Positions 8,915 through 17,078 of a DNA stretch of 64,000 bases are shown piece after piece. The stretch is taken from NCBI RefSeq assembly GCF_023650515.1, contig NZ_CP096016.1, forward strand, positions 555,130 to 619,129, read 5' to 3'. The notes under the pieces were generated by a model. It made no database searches. It worked only from the letters and a program-made list of their open reading frames with translations, and was not told the origin of the DNA. Both the position numbers and the translations under genes were made by a program. How positions within the stretch are numbered: position 1 is the first letter of the stretch; every line of letters starts with the position of its first letter. Source of the DNA: Alkalimarinus coralli (GTDB taxonomy: Bacteria; Pseudomonadota; Gammaproteobacteria; Pseudomonadales; Oleiphilaceae).

Positions 8915-10041
8915 CTTACAGGGATTGGCTGCAGTGCATCATTTTTGGCTGCTTTGGTTTTAGGCACCAACTGAGTCCCTTGCAAAATAGCTAAAACCGT
9001 TTTGGTAATCGAAATATTTCTCGTACAAACATACCATTTTGTTTCGTCTCCGCGATAGCGGGTTTTATGATAGGCCAGCGGCTTGAATGCATAGAGGGTG
9101 TTACCATTTTCAAATAGAAACTTCTGTATAACCCTTAGTGCTGGTCGATCATTATCCTCTTTTTCGATATTGTAGAGCGGCGATATGCCTAGTGATAATT
9201 GTTGAATGCCCTCACTTCTAAAAGTGTTGATCGCTTCGAGTATAATGTAGTCAAGCAGGTCTGATGGTTTCGCAGTTGGGTCTTTACGAATGATATTGGC
9301 GCAATATCCGATGATCTTTCCATTTTTAAAATAGGGATCAAAAAAAACATAGCCAAGCAGTTTCTCACCCTGAAAGCAGTAAAACTTTCTGACTTTCCAT
9401 TCATTTCTGAATGCAGGTGGCCGAGTCAGCAGCTTTAGTTCTCGACTATTGACCGCTTTCTGTGCTCTCCACTGCTCGGAAATTTGATGTACAGCATTTT
9501 GGTCAATGTCTTCCCAGTCTAACTCTCTCACACTCAAACCGTGGCGCTTGCCAAGATTTGCTGCATGCCGCAAGTGCTTCTTCTCCTTTCCCTTCACTTC
9601 AAAATGACTCAGATTGATAGAAAACTCTGTGCCCATTTGGTTTAACCGATACCCATGTTGCTGTAAGCAGGATGCAACCTCTTTGTCGACACCCATAAAT
9701 ATGGTTTTGCCTGGTGTGTTTAACAGAAACGAAGCTGTCAGTTCTGACAGTTGCGAGCTACTGCATATTGGGTTACAGAACACGATATTGACTCGACCTA
9801 ACACCGTGCTCTGCTTGCGAAAAGCGATGTAGCCGCGCGCCTTGTCGCCGAAGGTGCTCACACCGGGTTGCAGAGTGAAGTAAGCGCTTGATTGGTTACC
9901 ATAGTTTGATAGAAACTGTTGTTTTTCTTTTATAGATAGATGCTCAAATATACTGGGCGCATCGTTCACTAACTGAAGTGCTGGTTTTTCTTGCGGCGTG
10001 TTTATCTGTGTTGTATTGAGTTCGGCGGTGGCGGAGATCAT
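8911..10041 (-). CDS. DUF2156 / MprF C-terminal-like acyltransferase domain protein
   Basis: 376 residues without transmembrane segments. Features typical of the DUF2156 (phosphatidylglycerol lysyltransferase C-terminal, GNAT-like) fold: a basic RHAANLGKRHGL segment near residue 160, GISPLYNIE, then LYAFKPLAYHKTRYRG near the C-terminus. MprF proteins transfer an amino acid from tRNA to phosphatidylglycerol via this domain, but here the flippase membrane domain is absent, so a soluble or peripheral aminoacyl/acyltransferase is more likely. Its substrate is unknown. It is convergent with the SprT-like gene (4-base overlap). Confidence 0.75.
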   Translation of the reverse strand: MISATAELNTTQINTPQEKPALQLVNDAPSIFEHLSIKEKQQFLSNYGNQSSAYFTLQPGVSTFGDKARGYIAFRKQSTVLGRVNIVFCNPICSSSQLSELTASFLLNTPGKTIFMGVDKEVASCLQQHGYRLNQMGTEFSINLSHFEVKGKEKKHLRHAANLGKRHGLSVRELDWEDIDQNAVHQISEQWRAQKAVNSRELKLLTRPPAFRNEWKVRKFYCFQGEKLLGYVFFDPYFKNGKIIGYCANIIRKDPTAKPSDLLDYIILEAINTFRSEGIQQLSLGISPLYNIEKEDNDRPALRVIQKFLFENGNTLYAFKPLAYHKTRYRGDETKWYVCTRNISITKTVLAILQGTQLVPKTKAAKNDALQPIPVS

Positions 10042-10397
10042 GCGTATATCCTCGTTCTATCCGTTTGATTTTTATTCTTGTTATCCCTGTATTTCTCTTG
10101 AATAAGGTTAATGGAGTAAGGGGGCGTAATAACCCTCTAAAAGGACTACTCCTTAAAATTAAATTGAGACATAGGTCATAAAATTTAATGCTGAGTGCAA
10201 AACAGCATGTTGCGACTTTTTCCTGGCCCATACTGGAAATTTCGCCTATCAATAGGCGATAGACAATAAAGGTGGCTTGGGAGGGCTGCTTAATAGAGCT
10301 TAATGATGGCCTTTCCGTACTGGCAAAAAATGACGGTGTTGACTTATGTTATTTGAGCATAAGGGGCGGTCTTGGGTTTAGTGTGTGCTACGTAGGC
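10042..10397. other. Intergenic region with palindromes, no supported gene
   Basis: 356-bp gap between two minus-strand genes. It contains TCGCCTAT-CA-ATAGGCGA at 10242-10259, and GGAGTA...TACTCC enclosing further complementary segments near 10110-10155, i.e. in the leader of the DUF2156 gene. Open frames here do not look like protein. No T-run follows the palindromes. Confidence 0.4.
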
Positions 10398-11516
10398 CTA
10401 TCTCTCCGCCCTGAGTCTGCTTAAGCCAGTGACGTGACAGTTGATGTTCCAGTTATAGCTCAGGGTTGGCTCTATGCTGGTGCCTTCCGGAATGTCTTGC
10501 TTATAGCGTCGAACAAACTCTTCAACTCCCCCGTGTGGTTGAAAGTCAGCGGCAAACCACTTGAAGATTTTTGAAACGTACAAGGTGTCACCTTTTAAAT
10601 GGCTTCCTTTATAGTCCTGCTTTAAAAATGTTACGACTTGGTCATCGAGTTGTTGGTCAAGGTGACCTGCTCTGTAGGCTTCTGTCCTCAGGTTAGGGCA
10701 ACTCATTGATGCGCAGTTCATAGCAAAATGCACGCGTGGCTCACCAAATTTCCGGAGAATTTCGTGTTCTATCTCTCCTAGCGTGACGCTTTTCCCATCA
10801 ATTGCACCCGCTGGCTTGTCCCAGACGGGTTCGAAAAGCCCACCCAGAGAGCTGATTTTTTTTAGTGGCCAGTGTTCTGTGACCATATTGATGGCCAGAA
10901 TATTATAAGCGTTAAGGTAGAATGCGATACGTTGTTCGTTTGAGTCAATTTCGCTAATGGGAAATCGTGACAGGTCAGCAACGAGAGACTTAAACTCAGG
11001 CTCGTGGCGAAGTTTGTTGTAGTTAACCATGTTTGCGTCAAGTCGTTGTTTCTTGCTTGCACTAACGTAGTTAACAAGCAATTCGTCATAGCGATCCCAC
11101 AGTCTATTAAGCTGATGATCCAAGTTGGAGTGCTGTTTTATCACGTCTGATAGTTGCTCCTCCCTATAGACCGATTCGATACCCTCCATATCTTCTGCCA
11201 TTGCTAATTGTAGTGTATCCCCCTGTTCTGTCGCAGGTTTGGATGAGGAAGGAGGAGAAGCACTGGATAACTGAAAGGGGGCAAGCGTGAAAGCAATGAC
11301 CATCGCTGCGACTCTAATGAAGGACTGCTGGCTAAGCGCCGCGTGCAACTCAGAATCTGTGATAAAGTGCTTATCGATCAAAATTTGGCCCAGCGGAGCG
11401 TTGGTTTCTGATTGCAGCCTTACAGCGTAGTCGAGCTGATTTGGATTGATGAGTCCTTTCTTGACCAGCATTGAACCAATGCGAGAGCGTTTTTTTTGTT
11501 GTTGGTAAGAAAGCAT
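10398..11516 (-). CDS. MshEN-like domain fused to DUF547 through a membrane segment
   Basis: 372 residues. N-terminal ~55 residues carry two tandem helical motifs, RIGSMLVKKGLINPNQL and PLGQILIDKHFITDSEL, each followed by a Q-containing helix; this is the pattern of the GspE/MshE N-terminal domain, which in MshE binds cyclic di-GMP. The first motif keeps the R and G of the ligand pattern, the second does not. A hydrophobic segment follows (VAAMVIAFTLAPFQL, about residues 70-85), then DUF547 with its hallmark MNCASMSCPNLR, implicated as a cysteine-hydrolase-like centre. Start set at ATG 11516 by RBS AGGAGGTGCACA. Divergent from the repeat lipoprotein gene. Function unknown; a cyclic-di-GMP-responsive envelope enzyme is an inference. 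Confidence 0.75.
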   Translation of the reverse strand: MLSYQQQKKRSRIGSMLVKKGLINPNQLDYAVRLQSETNAPLGQILIDKHFITDSELHAALSQQSFIRVAAMVIAFTLAPFQLSSASPPSSSKPATEQGDTLQLAMAEDMEGIESVYREEQLSDVIKQHSNLDHQLNRLWDRYDELLVNYVSASKKQRLDANMVNYNKLRHEPEFKSLVADLSRFPISEIDSNEQRIAFYLNAYNILAINMVTEHWPLKKISSLGGLFEPVWDKPAGAIDGKSVTLGEIEHEILRKFGEPRVHFAMNCASMSCPNLRTEAYRAGHLDQQLDDQVVTFLKQDYKGSHLKGDTLYVSKIFKWFAADFQPHGGVEEFVRRYKQDIPEGTSIEPTLSYNWNINCHVTGLSRLRAER

Positions 11517-11797
11517 TGTGCACCTCCTCTCACCATAATGAGGAAACAACTACATTGTCGTCTAGCGGGCGGACTATGGCGTTAAGTATAGCAATAAATT
11601 AGAAAACATGGCCTGTGTTCTCATTATATTTGGTAGTAATTCTGGTATCATGCGTCAATCGAATCGTTAGAAATTTTACAATTCTTTTAAGTGTCAAAAA
11701 TATGACGGAATTAAATATGGAAATGTGGCGTGGATACGTCATTTTGGTAATTTAACGTTTATGATTACCACATTGGAATAGATGAACAGGTGAAGTC

Positions 11798-13849
11798 ATG
11801 TTTTTGAATTTAGCCGTTAGCAACTGGAGTGGTATCTCTCGCCAGCTTGGTATGCGCAGCATAAGCATTTTCGCGCTGAGTAGTATGTTGGCAGCATGTG
11901 GTTCCGGGGGAGGTGAGTCAGGCTCGGGAGCGACCGCTCAAGGTTCTGTTTCTGAACTATCTAGCCCTGCACAGACAGGTAAGCAGATATCCATACAAGG
12001 TGGCGCCATTAAAGGTGTTATTGAAAATGGCATTGTTCGCATCTTCTCAATAGAGAGCGAAGCAGGGCTGTTTCGTAAGGCACCAATACCGTTAGGTGAC
12101 GCAGAGCGAACTGATGCTAACGGACAGTTTAATGTATCCATTGCAGCAGACACTATTGATGCGATTGTAGTCGAAATTACCGCTGATTCAGATACCAGAA
12201 TGACATGTGATGTTGTTAATGGCTGTGGAGTGAACGAATTTGGCAACCCCATTGCGTTCGGCGAGAAGTTTTCGCTAAATAGCGACTTTATATTAGAAGC
12301 TGCACACTCCGGTCTGCAAAATCAGGAAGCACTGACCTTGTACGTCACGCCTTTAACTCACCTGGCTGTCACGTATGCCAAAGAGAATATTGATGGTTTG
12401 AGTGAAGACAGTATTGGTGCGGCGTACTCTTTGGTTGAGTCAACGCTCAACCTGTCTCCTGGCTCATTACAGCTTCCTCCTCCTGACTTAACCAAACTTG
12501 ATGCCTATGAATCACTTTCTGGTGATGAGCTTCAGTATGCAATTATGTCTGCATCATTTCTCGCAATGGTTAATATGCCTGACTGGGGTTCAGTTGATGA
12601 AGTTGTGAACAGTGCGGCGGAGCGATTCGCGAAGTGGGGGGCTTTACCGGAAGAAAATGGAGGTGTCATTTCTGAAGTTACATTGGATGACTTGTTTTAC
12701 CAGGCAAGTGATATAGCCAGTGATTTACAAATGAAGGTTGATAATGAGCAGATTATTGTTGAACTGGTATCAGTAGAAAGCTCTACAGAAATGTACTATC
12801 AGGAAGTTTCTAGCCTGTATGTTGACGAAACGAATACCATTGATACTGAAAATCAGCCAGGGAATATTGCCAATACGTCTGGTGCTGAAGCTAGCCAATC
12901 AGGGGGTGTTAATAATACGTCAGGTGTTGAAACTAACCAATCAGGAAATGTTGCCAATACGTCTGATGCTGAAGCTAGCCAATCAGGGGGTGTTAATAAT
13001 ACGTCAGGTGTTGAAACTAACCAATCAGGAAATGTTGCCAATACGTCTGATGCTGAAGCTAGCCAAACAGGGGGGGGTAATAATACGTCAGGTGTTGAAA
13101 CTAACCAATCAGGAAATGTTGCCAATACATCTGATGCTGAAGCTAGCCAAACAGGGGGGGGTAATAATACGTCAGGTGTTGAAACAAACCAATCAGGAAA
13201 TGTTGCCAATACGTCTGGTGCTGAAGCTGGCCAATCAGGGGATGTTGCCGATGTGTCTGGATCTGAACAGTCAGACAGTGACGTTAATGGAGGCAGTGCT
13301 GGCGGAGGAAGTGCTTCGCCATCGCTGGCTATTTCGTCTCACCCTGGCTCTGTGGTGGTTAACGTTAATGGCGCTGCAGAGCTGAGCGTTATTGCGGATG
13401 GTTCAGGAGATATTCGCTACCAGTGGAGAAAGGATGGTATCGAGATTGAAGGGCAGAATGGTTCAACGCTTAAATTCGACAGCGTTTTGAAAGCTGATGC
13501 GGGCGTTTATGATGTATTGGTCTCAAATGACTCAGGCCAAATCCCGTCTTTGGCTGCCACTTTGACAGTTGAAGATGTTGCCTATACCGCTTTGCTAAAC
13601 TGGAGTATCCCTGTTAAGCGCCAGGATGGCTCGCCATTGGCGTTGGGTGATATCGCTGGATATGTTGTTGCGTACGGTACAGAGCCAGAGAACTTGTCAT
13701 CTCAATTGCTCGTAGATGGTGCTCAATCAACAAGTTATCCATTTGAAGATTTGGATCCGTCTAAAACATACTATTTTAAGATTGCTACGGTTGACACCAA
13801 TAATGTGCAAGGCGAGTACTCATCAGTGGTCGCGAAGAACTTTCTGTAA
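11798..13849 (+). CDS. Repeat-containing lipoprotein with Ig-like and fibronectin III domains
   Basis: 683 residues. A signal peptide ends in lipobox LAAC (C34), so the mature protein is a lipoprotein, probably on the outer membrane or surface. The first domain (about 45-340) is a carboxypeptidase-regulatory or bacterial adhesin-like region (GGAIKGVIENGIVRIF). A low-complexity linker of 28-residue repeats follows (about 355-494), then an Ig-like domain (SHPGSVVVNVNG..YQWRKDG..DAGVYDVLVSN) and a terminal Fn3 domain (SKTYYFKIATVD). RBS AGGTGAAGTC precedes ATG 11798. It probably has an adhesion or carbohydrate/surface-contact role, by analogy. Two G8 tracts in the repeats could allow slippage. 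Confidence 0.8.
   Translation: MFLNLAVSNWSGISRQLGMRSISIFALSSMLAACGSGGGESGSGATAQGSVSELSSPAQTGKQISIQGGAIKGVIENGIVRIFSIESEAGLFRKAPIPLGDAERTDANGQFNVSIAADTIDAIVVEITADSDTRMTCDVVNGCGVNEFGNPIAFGEKFSLNSDFILEAAHSGLQNQEALTLYVTPLTHLAVTYAKENIDGLSEDSIGAAYSLVESTLNLSPGSLQLPPPDLTKLDAYESLSGDELQYAIMSASFLAMVNMPDWGSVDEVVNSAAERFAKWGALPEENGGVISEVTLDDLFYQASDIASDLQMKVDNEQIIVELVSVESSTEMYYQEVSSLYVDETNTIDTENQPGNIANTSGAEASQSGGVNNTSGVETNQSGNVANTSDAEASQSGGVNNTSGVETNQSGNVANTSDAEASQTGGGNNTSGVETNQSGNVANTSDAEASQTGGGNNTSGVETNQSGNVANTSGAEAGQSGDVADVSGSEQSDSDVNGGSAGGGSASPSLAISSHPGSVVVNVNGAAELSVIADGSGDIRYQWRKDGIEIEGQNGSTLKFDSVLKADAGVYDVLVSNDSGQIPSLAATLTVEDVAYTALLNWSIPVKRQDGSPLALGDIAGYVVAYGTEPENLSSQLLVDGAQSTSYPFEDLDPSKTYYFKIATVDTNNVQGEYSSVVAKNFL
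12860..13279 (+). repeat. 84-bp coding tandem repeat (28 residues) with G8 tracts
   Basis: Four near-identical 84-bp units (12860-13195) and a diverged fifth (13196-13279). Each unit encodes GN(V/I)ANTS(D/G)AEASQ(S/T)GG then (V/G)NNTSGVETNQS, itself two related 14-residue halves. Units 3 and 4 contain runs of eight G (13070-13077, 13154-13161) where units 1-2 have five G and a T. The repeats are in frame and lie between folded domains. Confidence 0.9.
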
Positions 13850-13864
13850 TATTACTACCCGAAC

Positions 13865-13907
13865 AAAAAAGCCCCTGAAAGCAAATTAGCTTTCAGGGGC
13901 TTTTTAA
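13865..13907. terminator. Bidirectional intrinsic terminator
   Basis: A-run, GCCCCTGAAAGC, loop AAATTA, GCTTTCAGGGGC, T-run: a perfect 12-bp stem flanked by A6 and T5, between the convergent lipoprotein and EAL genes, so it can serve both strands. Confidence 0.92.
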
Positions 13908-13931
13908 TGGGTGAATGTAAATCTGTGTATG

Positions 13932-15197
13932 TTAGTCTGCCAGTATATCGCAGCAGATGATAATGTCCTTGTCGCCAGACTTGAACAGTAATGAAAGGGT
14001 TACACACATGTAGGCGCCGGTTGCAGACAGGTAGGGGCGTGTAATCTGCAACTCATTTGGATTGCTTAATGCTCTGCGTAAATAATGTTGGCGAAACCAA
14101 TCTGCACTTTGGGTGTTTTCCAGGGGTTTGAATTTTGGGTTTTGGGCTGAAGCGCTGTTGTTTGAGGCGGCTGTTTCTCCGATCTGAATACCGTCTTTAT
14201 CCATCATGTAGCACCGGGTTACGGTGTGATGCTCGGTCAGTGATTTTGCGGCAATACTGAGCGGGTATCCTTCTCTTATCTTATCCACTGCGTTGTTAAA
14301 GAATGGAAAGTAATGATCACGAACAGCGATAGTAGGATCCGCTTTGTCTTTCACTTCTTGCTTATAATCGTTGAGCAATTTACCTAAATCAGAAGCAGGA
14401 ACAGGGGTGGGGGTTTTCCCTATTTGTGGCAGGGCAAAATAAAAACCTTGTACAAAGTCTACACCGCAATCAATAGCGATCATTGCTTGCTCTTCCGTTT
14501 CGACGCCCTCCATTAGAACTAAGCAGCCTGCCTGGTGCAATAGCGATACAATACCGTTAAGCATTTGACGTATTCTGCTTTCTTCCGATGCTCTGAGAAT
14601 CATTGATCGGTCAAGCTTAACGATGTCGGGTTTAAGGGCCCAGACTCGTTCAAAGTTAGAGTGGCCAGCGCCAAAGTCATCCAGGGCTGTTAAACATCCA
14701 AGTTGTTTATAGTATTCAACCGCTTGAGCAAGGCTATCGCCATCGCAGGTAGGCTGCTCAACTATCTCTATGACAACACGGTGCGATGGGAAGTTAAAAT
14801 GCTCTAATAGCTTGCCAAAAAAAGAGTCGTAGCGGTGGCCAATAGCGATGGTTTCCGGTGATACATTGATAAATAGCCAGTTGATATCGTCCGGTAGCCC
14901 TTGGAAGTTTTTCATATGCAAAAAACGACAGGCTCGATCAAGCTGAACATTTTCTTGTTCGTTGCGTGGTTGTTGAAATAGCAGCCCAGGGCTAAGTGAT
15001 TGGCCTTCAGTGGTAAACGGGCGAACAAGCGCTTCATACCCGACAATACGTTTGTGGGATAGACTGAATATCGGTTGAAATGCGGTTCGCAGCCTCATAT
15101 TCATAAAGCTTGCTGACCACTCGCCGGGCGCTATAGCGCGGGTTGTTTGGTCAATGCTATGAATATCCAGCGAAACACTTTTCGAGCCTCTGTTCAT
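13932..15197 (-). CDS. EAL-domain cyclic-di-GMP phosphodiesterase with C-terminal PAS/Cache-like domain
   Basis: 421 residues from ATG 15197 (a TTG at 15209 is an alternative; neither has a strong RBS). Residues ~35-265 are an EAL domain: YEALVRP (E55), FINVSP, EIVEQ, LDDFGAGHSN, KLDRSMI, LMEGVETEEQA and VQGFYFALP, so the usual metal and catalytic residues appear present, predicting hydrolysis of cyclic di-GMP to pGpG. The C-terminal ~130 residues resemble the PAS-like domain that follows EAL in YkuI-type proteins and may sense a small ligand. No membrane segment, so cytosolic. It is 1.9 kb from a GGDEF gene. Confidence 0.88.
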   Translation of the reverse strand: MNRGSKSVSLDIHSIDQTTRAIAPGEWSASFMNMRLRTAFQPIFSLSHKRIVGYEALVRPFTTEGQSLSPGLLFQQPRNEQENVQLDRACRFLHMKNFQGLPDDINWLFINVSPETIAIGHRYDSFFGKLLEHFNFPSHRVVIEIVEQPTCDGDSLAQAVEYYKQLGCLTALDDFGAGHSNFERVWALKPDIVKLDRSMILRASEESRIRQMLNGIVSLLHQAGCLVLMEGVETEEQAMIAIDCGVDFVQGFYFALPQIGKTPTPVPASDLGKLLNDYKQEVKDKADPTIAVRDHYFPFFNNAVDKIREGYPLSIAAKSLTEHHTVTRCYMMDKDGIQIGETAASNNSASAQNPKFKPLENTQSADWFRQHYLRRALSNPNELQITRPYLSATGAYMCVTLSLLFKSGDKDIIICCDILAD

Positions 15198-15351
15198 TAC
15201 CGAAAGCAAGCTGATAATGCCCCTTTATAGAATTACGTTATAACAACTATTTTGTTAACTGTTCAAGGTATAAGAGGTTGCCAAAAAGGAGGCGTTAGTG
15301 CTAGGTGTTTTTGTTAAATATGTGTAAAAGCTGCGATGAGCAACAAGGGGG

Positions 15352-15380
15352 AATAAAAAAAAGCGGCACAGGGTGCCGCT
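15352..15380 (-). terminator. Strong intrinsic terminator of an orphan minus-strand unit
   Basis: On the minus strand AGCGGCAC-CCT-GTGCCGCT is followed by eight T: a textbook terminator. It lies upstream of the EAL gene and downstream of no annotated gene, which implies a short independent transcript between 15381 and about 15690. Confidence 0.85.
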
Positions 15381-15600
15381 AAAGTGCGAGTCTGGGACAA
15401 ATAAACGTAATTCAAATAGCCTGGAAAATTACTTATTAGTTGTTGCTTGGGATTACAACATCTTCGTCAAATTCATTCATTTTGAAACTCACTCTGCTGA
15501 GTCGATATCCATTGCTTTAAGCGAAGAGGGTAAACTCCTCTGCTTGAAATCTGGTATGCATTTTACGAGACAGGCGCTAGGATTTCTGTAGGTGGATATA
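15381..15600 (-). ncRNA. Candidate small RNA or short-peptide transcript
   Basis: Inferred transcript ending at the terminator 15352-15380; the 5' end is not defined and 15600 is a guess. The segment contains a stem AGAGG-N7-CCTCT (15520-15543 region), small hairpins and a 14-codon frame (15436-15480). It lies in the 520-bp gap between the EAL gene and cytochrome b561. I do not recognise a known RNA family; GGA motifs are too few to call a Csr/Rsm RNA. Confidence 0.4.
15436..15480 (-). CDS. Candidate 14-residue peptide (MNEFDEDVVIPSNN)
   Basis: ATG at 15480, preceded by a purine-rich GAGTGAG 7 bases upstream, then 14 sense codons and tandem stops TAA TAA. It is acidic. It sits about 55 bases before the strong minus-strand terminator, so it would be the only coding element of the orphan transcript. 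Such a short frame can be chance; the RBS-like sequence, tandem stops and terminator make it worth recording. Confidence 0.25.
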   Translation of the reverse strand: MNEFDEDVVIPSNN

Positions 15601-15648
15601 CCTACGATTAAAGTATAGATATTTAAGTATCGATAAATTAGATTGTTT

Positions 15649-15667
15649 AGTGCAGTTAAATTGCACT
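15649..15667. promoter_or_regulatory. Palindrome between orphan unit and cytochrome b561 gene
   Basis: AGTGCA-N7-TGCACT is a perfect inverted repeat about 50 bases upstream of the b561 start and upstream of the orphan minus-strand unit; it could be an operator shared by divergent promoters. Confidence 0.35.
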
Positions 15668-15719
15668 TTACATCAATAAAGTTACGGTAATCTATGCAAA
15701 ACCGATAAGCGAGCGTGTG

Positions 15720-16292
15720 ATGAAGATAAAGAATAGCCACAATGAGTGGGGTAGTATTTCAATTGCCATACACTGGGTTGTAGCAATAACAGTGTTTGGT
15801 TTGTTTGGCCTGGGGCTTTATATGGTTGAGCTTGATTATTACGACTCAATGTATAAGACCGCACCGTTCGTGCATAAGAGCGTCGGGGTTTTACTGTTTC
15901 TACTGATGATTTTTAGAGTATGCTGGCGGTTGGTCAGTGCCCCACCGCAGCCGTTGAGTTCTCACAAAGCCTGGGAAAAAAAGCTCGCACATTGGGTGCA
16001 TATTGCTCTATACGGTCTATTGTTAGTGTTGATGCTAAGTGGCTATCTTATATCGACCGCAGATGGGCGAGCTGTTTCCGTTTTCGGGTGGTTTGATGTG
16101 CCGTCACTGATAAGTGGTATTGATAATCAGGAAGATATTGCCGGAGAGGTTCATGAGATCCTCGCATATGTTCTGTTATCTATTGTCGCACTCCATGCCG
16201 CAGGGGCTTTAAAGCACCATTTTATCGACAACGATCAAACGTTGTTGAGAATGATCGGGGTTGGTAAAGGAAAGGCGACAAATAATAAGTGA
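15720..16292 (+). CDS. Cytochrome b561 family protein
   Basis: 190 residues with four predicted membrane helices (WGSISIAIHWVVAITVFGLF, VGVLLFLLMIFRVCW, VHIALYGLLLVLMLSGYL, ILAYVLLSIVALHAAGAL). Histidines in IHW, VHKS, WVHIAL and LHAAGALKHH are placed to ligate two b-type haems. CybB-type cytochromes b561 move electrons between the quinone pool and periplasmic acceptors such as superoxide. I use ATG 15720 rather than the adjacent GTG 15717. YceI follows after 66 bases, the usual partner, so the two are probably co-transcribed. Confidence 0.92.
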   Translation: MKIKNSHNEWGSISIAIHWVVAITVFGLFGLGLYMVELDYYDSMYKTAPFVHKSVGVLLFLLMIFRVCWRLVSAPPQPLSSHKAWEKKLAHWVHIALYGLLLVLMLSGYLISTADGRAVSVFGWFDVPSLISGIDNQEDIAGEVHEILAYVLLSIVALHAAGALKHHFIDNDQTLLRMIGVGKGKATNNK

Positions 16293-16358
16293 TAGCTTAA
16301 GCGGTAGACAGTTGGGTGACCGTAAGGGTTTTAAATAGTAAGTCAAAAAGGAGAAGGT

Positions 16359-16943
16359 ATGAACGTTAAAAAGTGGTTTGCTGGTGCCGTATCAGCGGCA
16401 TTGCTCACAGCAGGGTCTGTCAATGTAAATGCGGCGGATTATGTTATTGATACTGAGGGCGCGCATGCCTTTGTTCAGTTCAAGATTAGTCACTTAGGTT
16501 ATAGCTGGCTGTATGGTCGATTTAATACATTTGAAGGTGAGTTTAGTTTTGATGAAGCAAAGCCCTCTGCCTCAAAAATTTCAGTTTCAATTGATACGTC
16601 CAGTGTTGACTCGAATCATGCTGAGCGAGACAAGCATTTAAGAAGCAAGGATTTTCTTGAAGTAGGCAAGTACCCAAAGGCCACTTTTGTCAGTACCCGA
16701 GTTGAAGATAAAGGGGATGGTAAGGCACTGGTTCATGGGGACTTTACCCTTCGAGGCATTACTAAGCCGATCGTTATTGAGGCCACTCATGTTGGCGGAG
16801 GCGATGATCCATGGGGTGGGTATAGAAACGGCTTCTCGGGAAAAACGTCTTTCAAACTCAAAGACTTTGGCGTGCCTAAGAACTTGGGACCCGCATCGGA
16901 AGAAATAGAAATATTCCTTTCAATCGAAGGTATTCGCAAATAG
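16359..16943 (+). CDS. YceI-family periplasmic lipid-binding protein
   Basis: 194 residues with a Sec signal peptide (cleavage probably after VNA, residue 25). The mature part is a YceI lipocalin-like barrel: YVIDTEGAHAFVQFKISHLG, SRxVDSNHAERDKHLR-like segment near 85 and a terminal LSIEG strand. Family members bind polyisoprenoid or quinone-like molecules in the periplasm. RBS AAAAGGAGAAGGT is strong. It lies behind cytochrome b561, consistent with shared handling of isoprenoid quinones or redox stress. Confidence 0.92.
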   Translation: MNVKKWFAGAVSAALLTAGSVNVNAADYVIDTEGAHAFVQFKISHLGYSWLYGRFNTFEGEFSFDEAKPSASKISVSIDTSSVDSNHAERDKHLRSKDFLEVGKYPKATFVSTRVEDKGDGKALVHGDFTLRGITKPIVIEATHVGGGDDPWGGYRNGFSGKTSFKLKDFGVPKNLGPASEEIEIFLSIEGIRK

Positions 16944-16985
16944 CTTAAGCTGCTATCTGGCTTTGAAGCAGATTTGTAAACAGTC

Positions 16986-17037
16986 TTGCCTGGTACCCTA
17001 AACTGTAACGTGGTCAGCGGTTTGGGGTACCAAGCAA
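16986..17037. terminator. Large inverted repeat between convergent genes
   Basis: Arms of 18 bases (16986-17003 and 17020-17037) match at 16 positions, centred on GGTACCC...GGGGTACC, with a 16-base loop. It lies between yceI (+) and the GGDEF gene (-). There is no U-run, so it may be a rho-assisted or processing hairpin rather than a simple terminator. Confidence 0.5.
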
Positions 17038-17078
17038 CTTATTTTCATTCGCCTTGGTATAAGTGGGCGATTTGCGGG

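Noticed and set aside
9944-10252. 102-residue minus-strand frame in the DUF2156 leader
   Set aside because: It overlaps the start of the DUF2156 gene in another frame and has an arginine-rich, unstructured look typical of shadows.
12860-13279. CRISPR array
   Set aside because: Repeats are contiguous, in frame and coding, without unique spacers.
12819-13385. 188-residue plus-strand and 118-residue minus-strand frames in the lipoprotein repeats
   Set aside because: They are produced by the 84-bp periodicity (a multiple of 3 keeps all frames open); the lipoprotein frame has signal peptide and domains.
15373-15591. 72-residue plus-strand frame
   Set aside because: It runs antisense through the terminator and orphan unit; no RBS and no protein-like features.
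15381-15600. RsmY/RsmZ-type RNA
   Set aside because: Only a couple of GGA motifs, not the repeated GGA loops expected.
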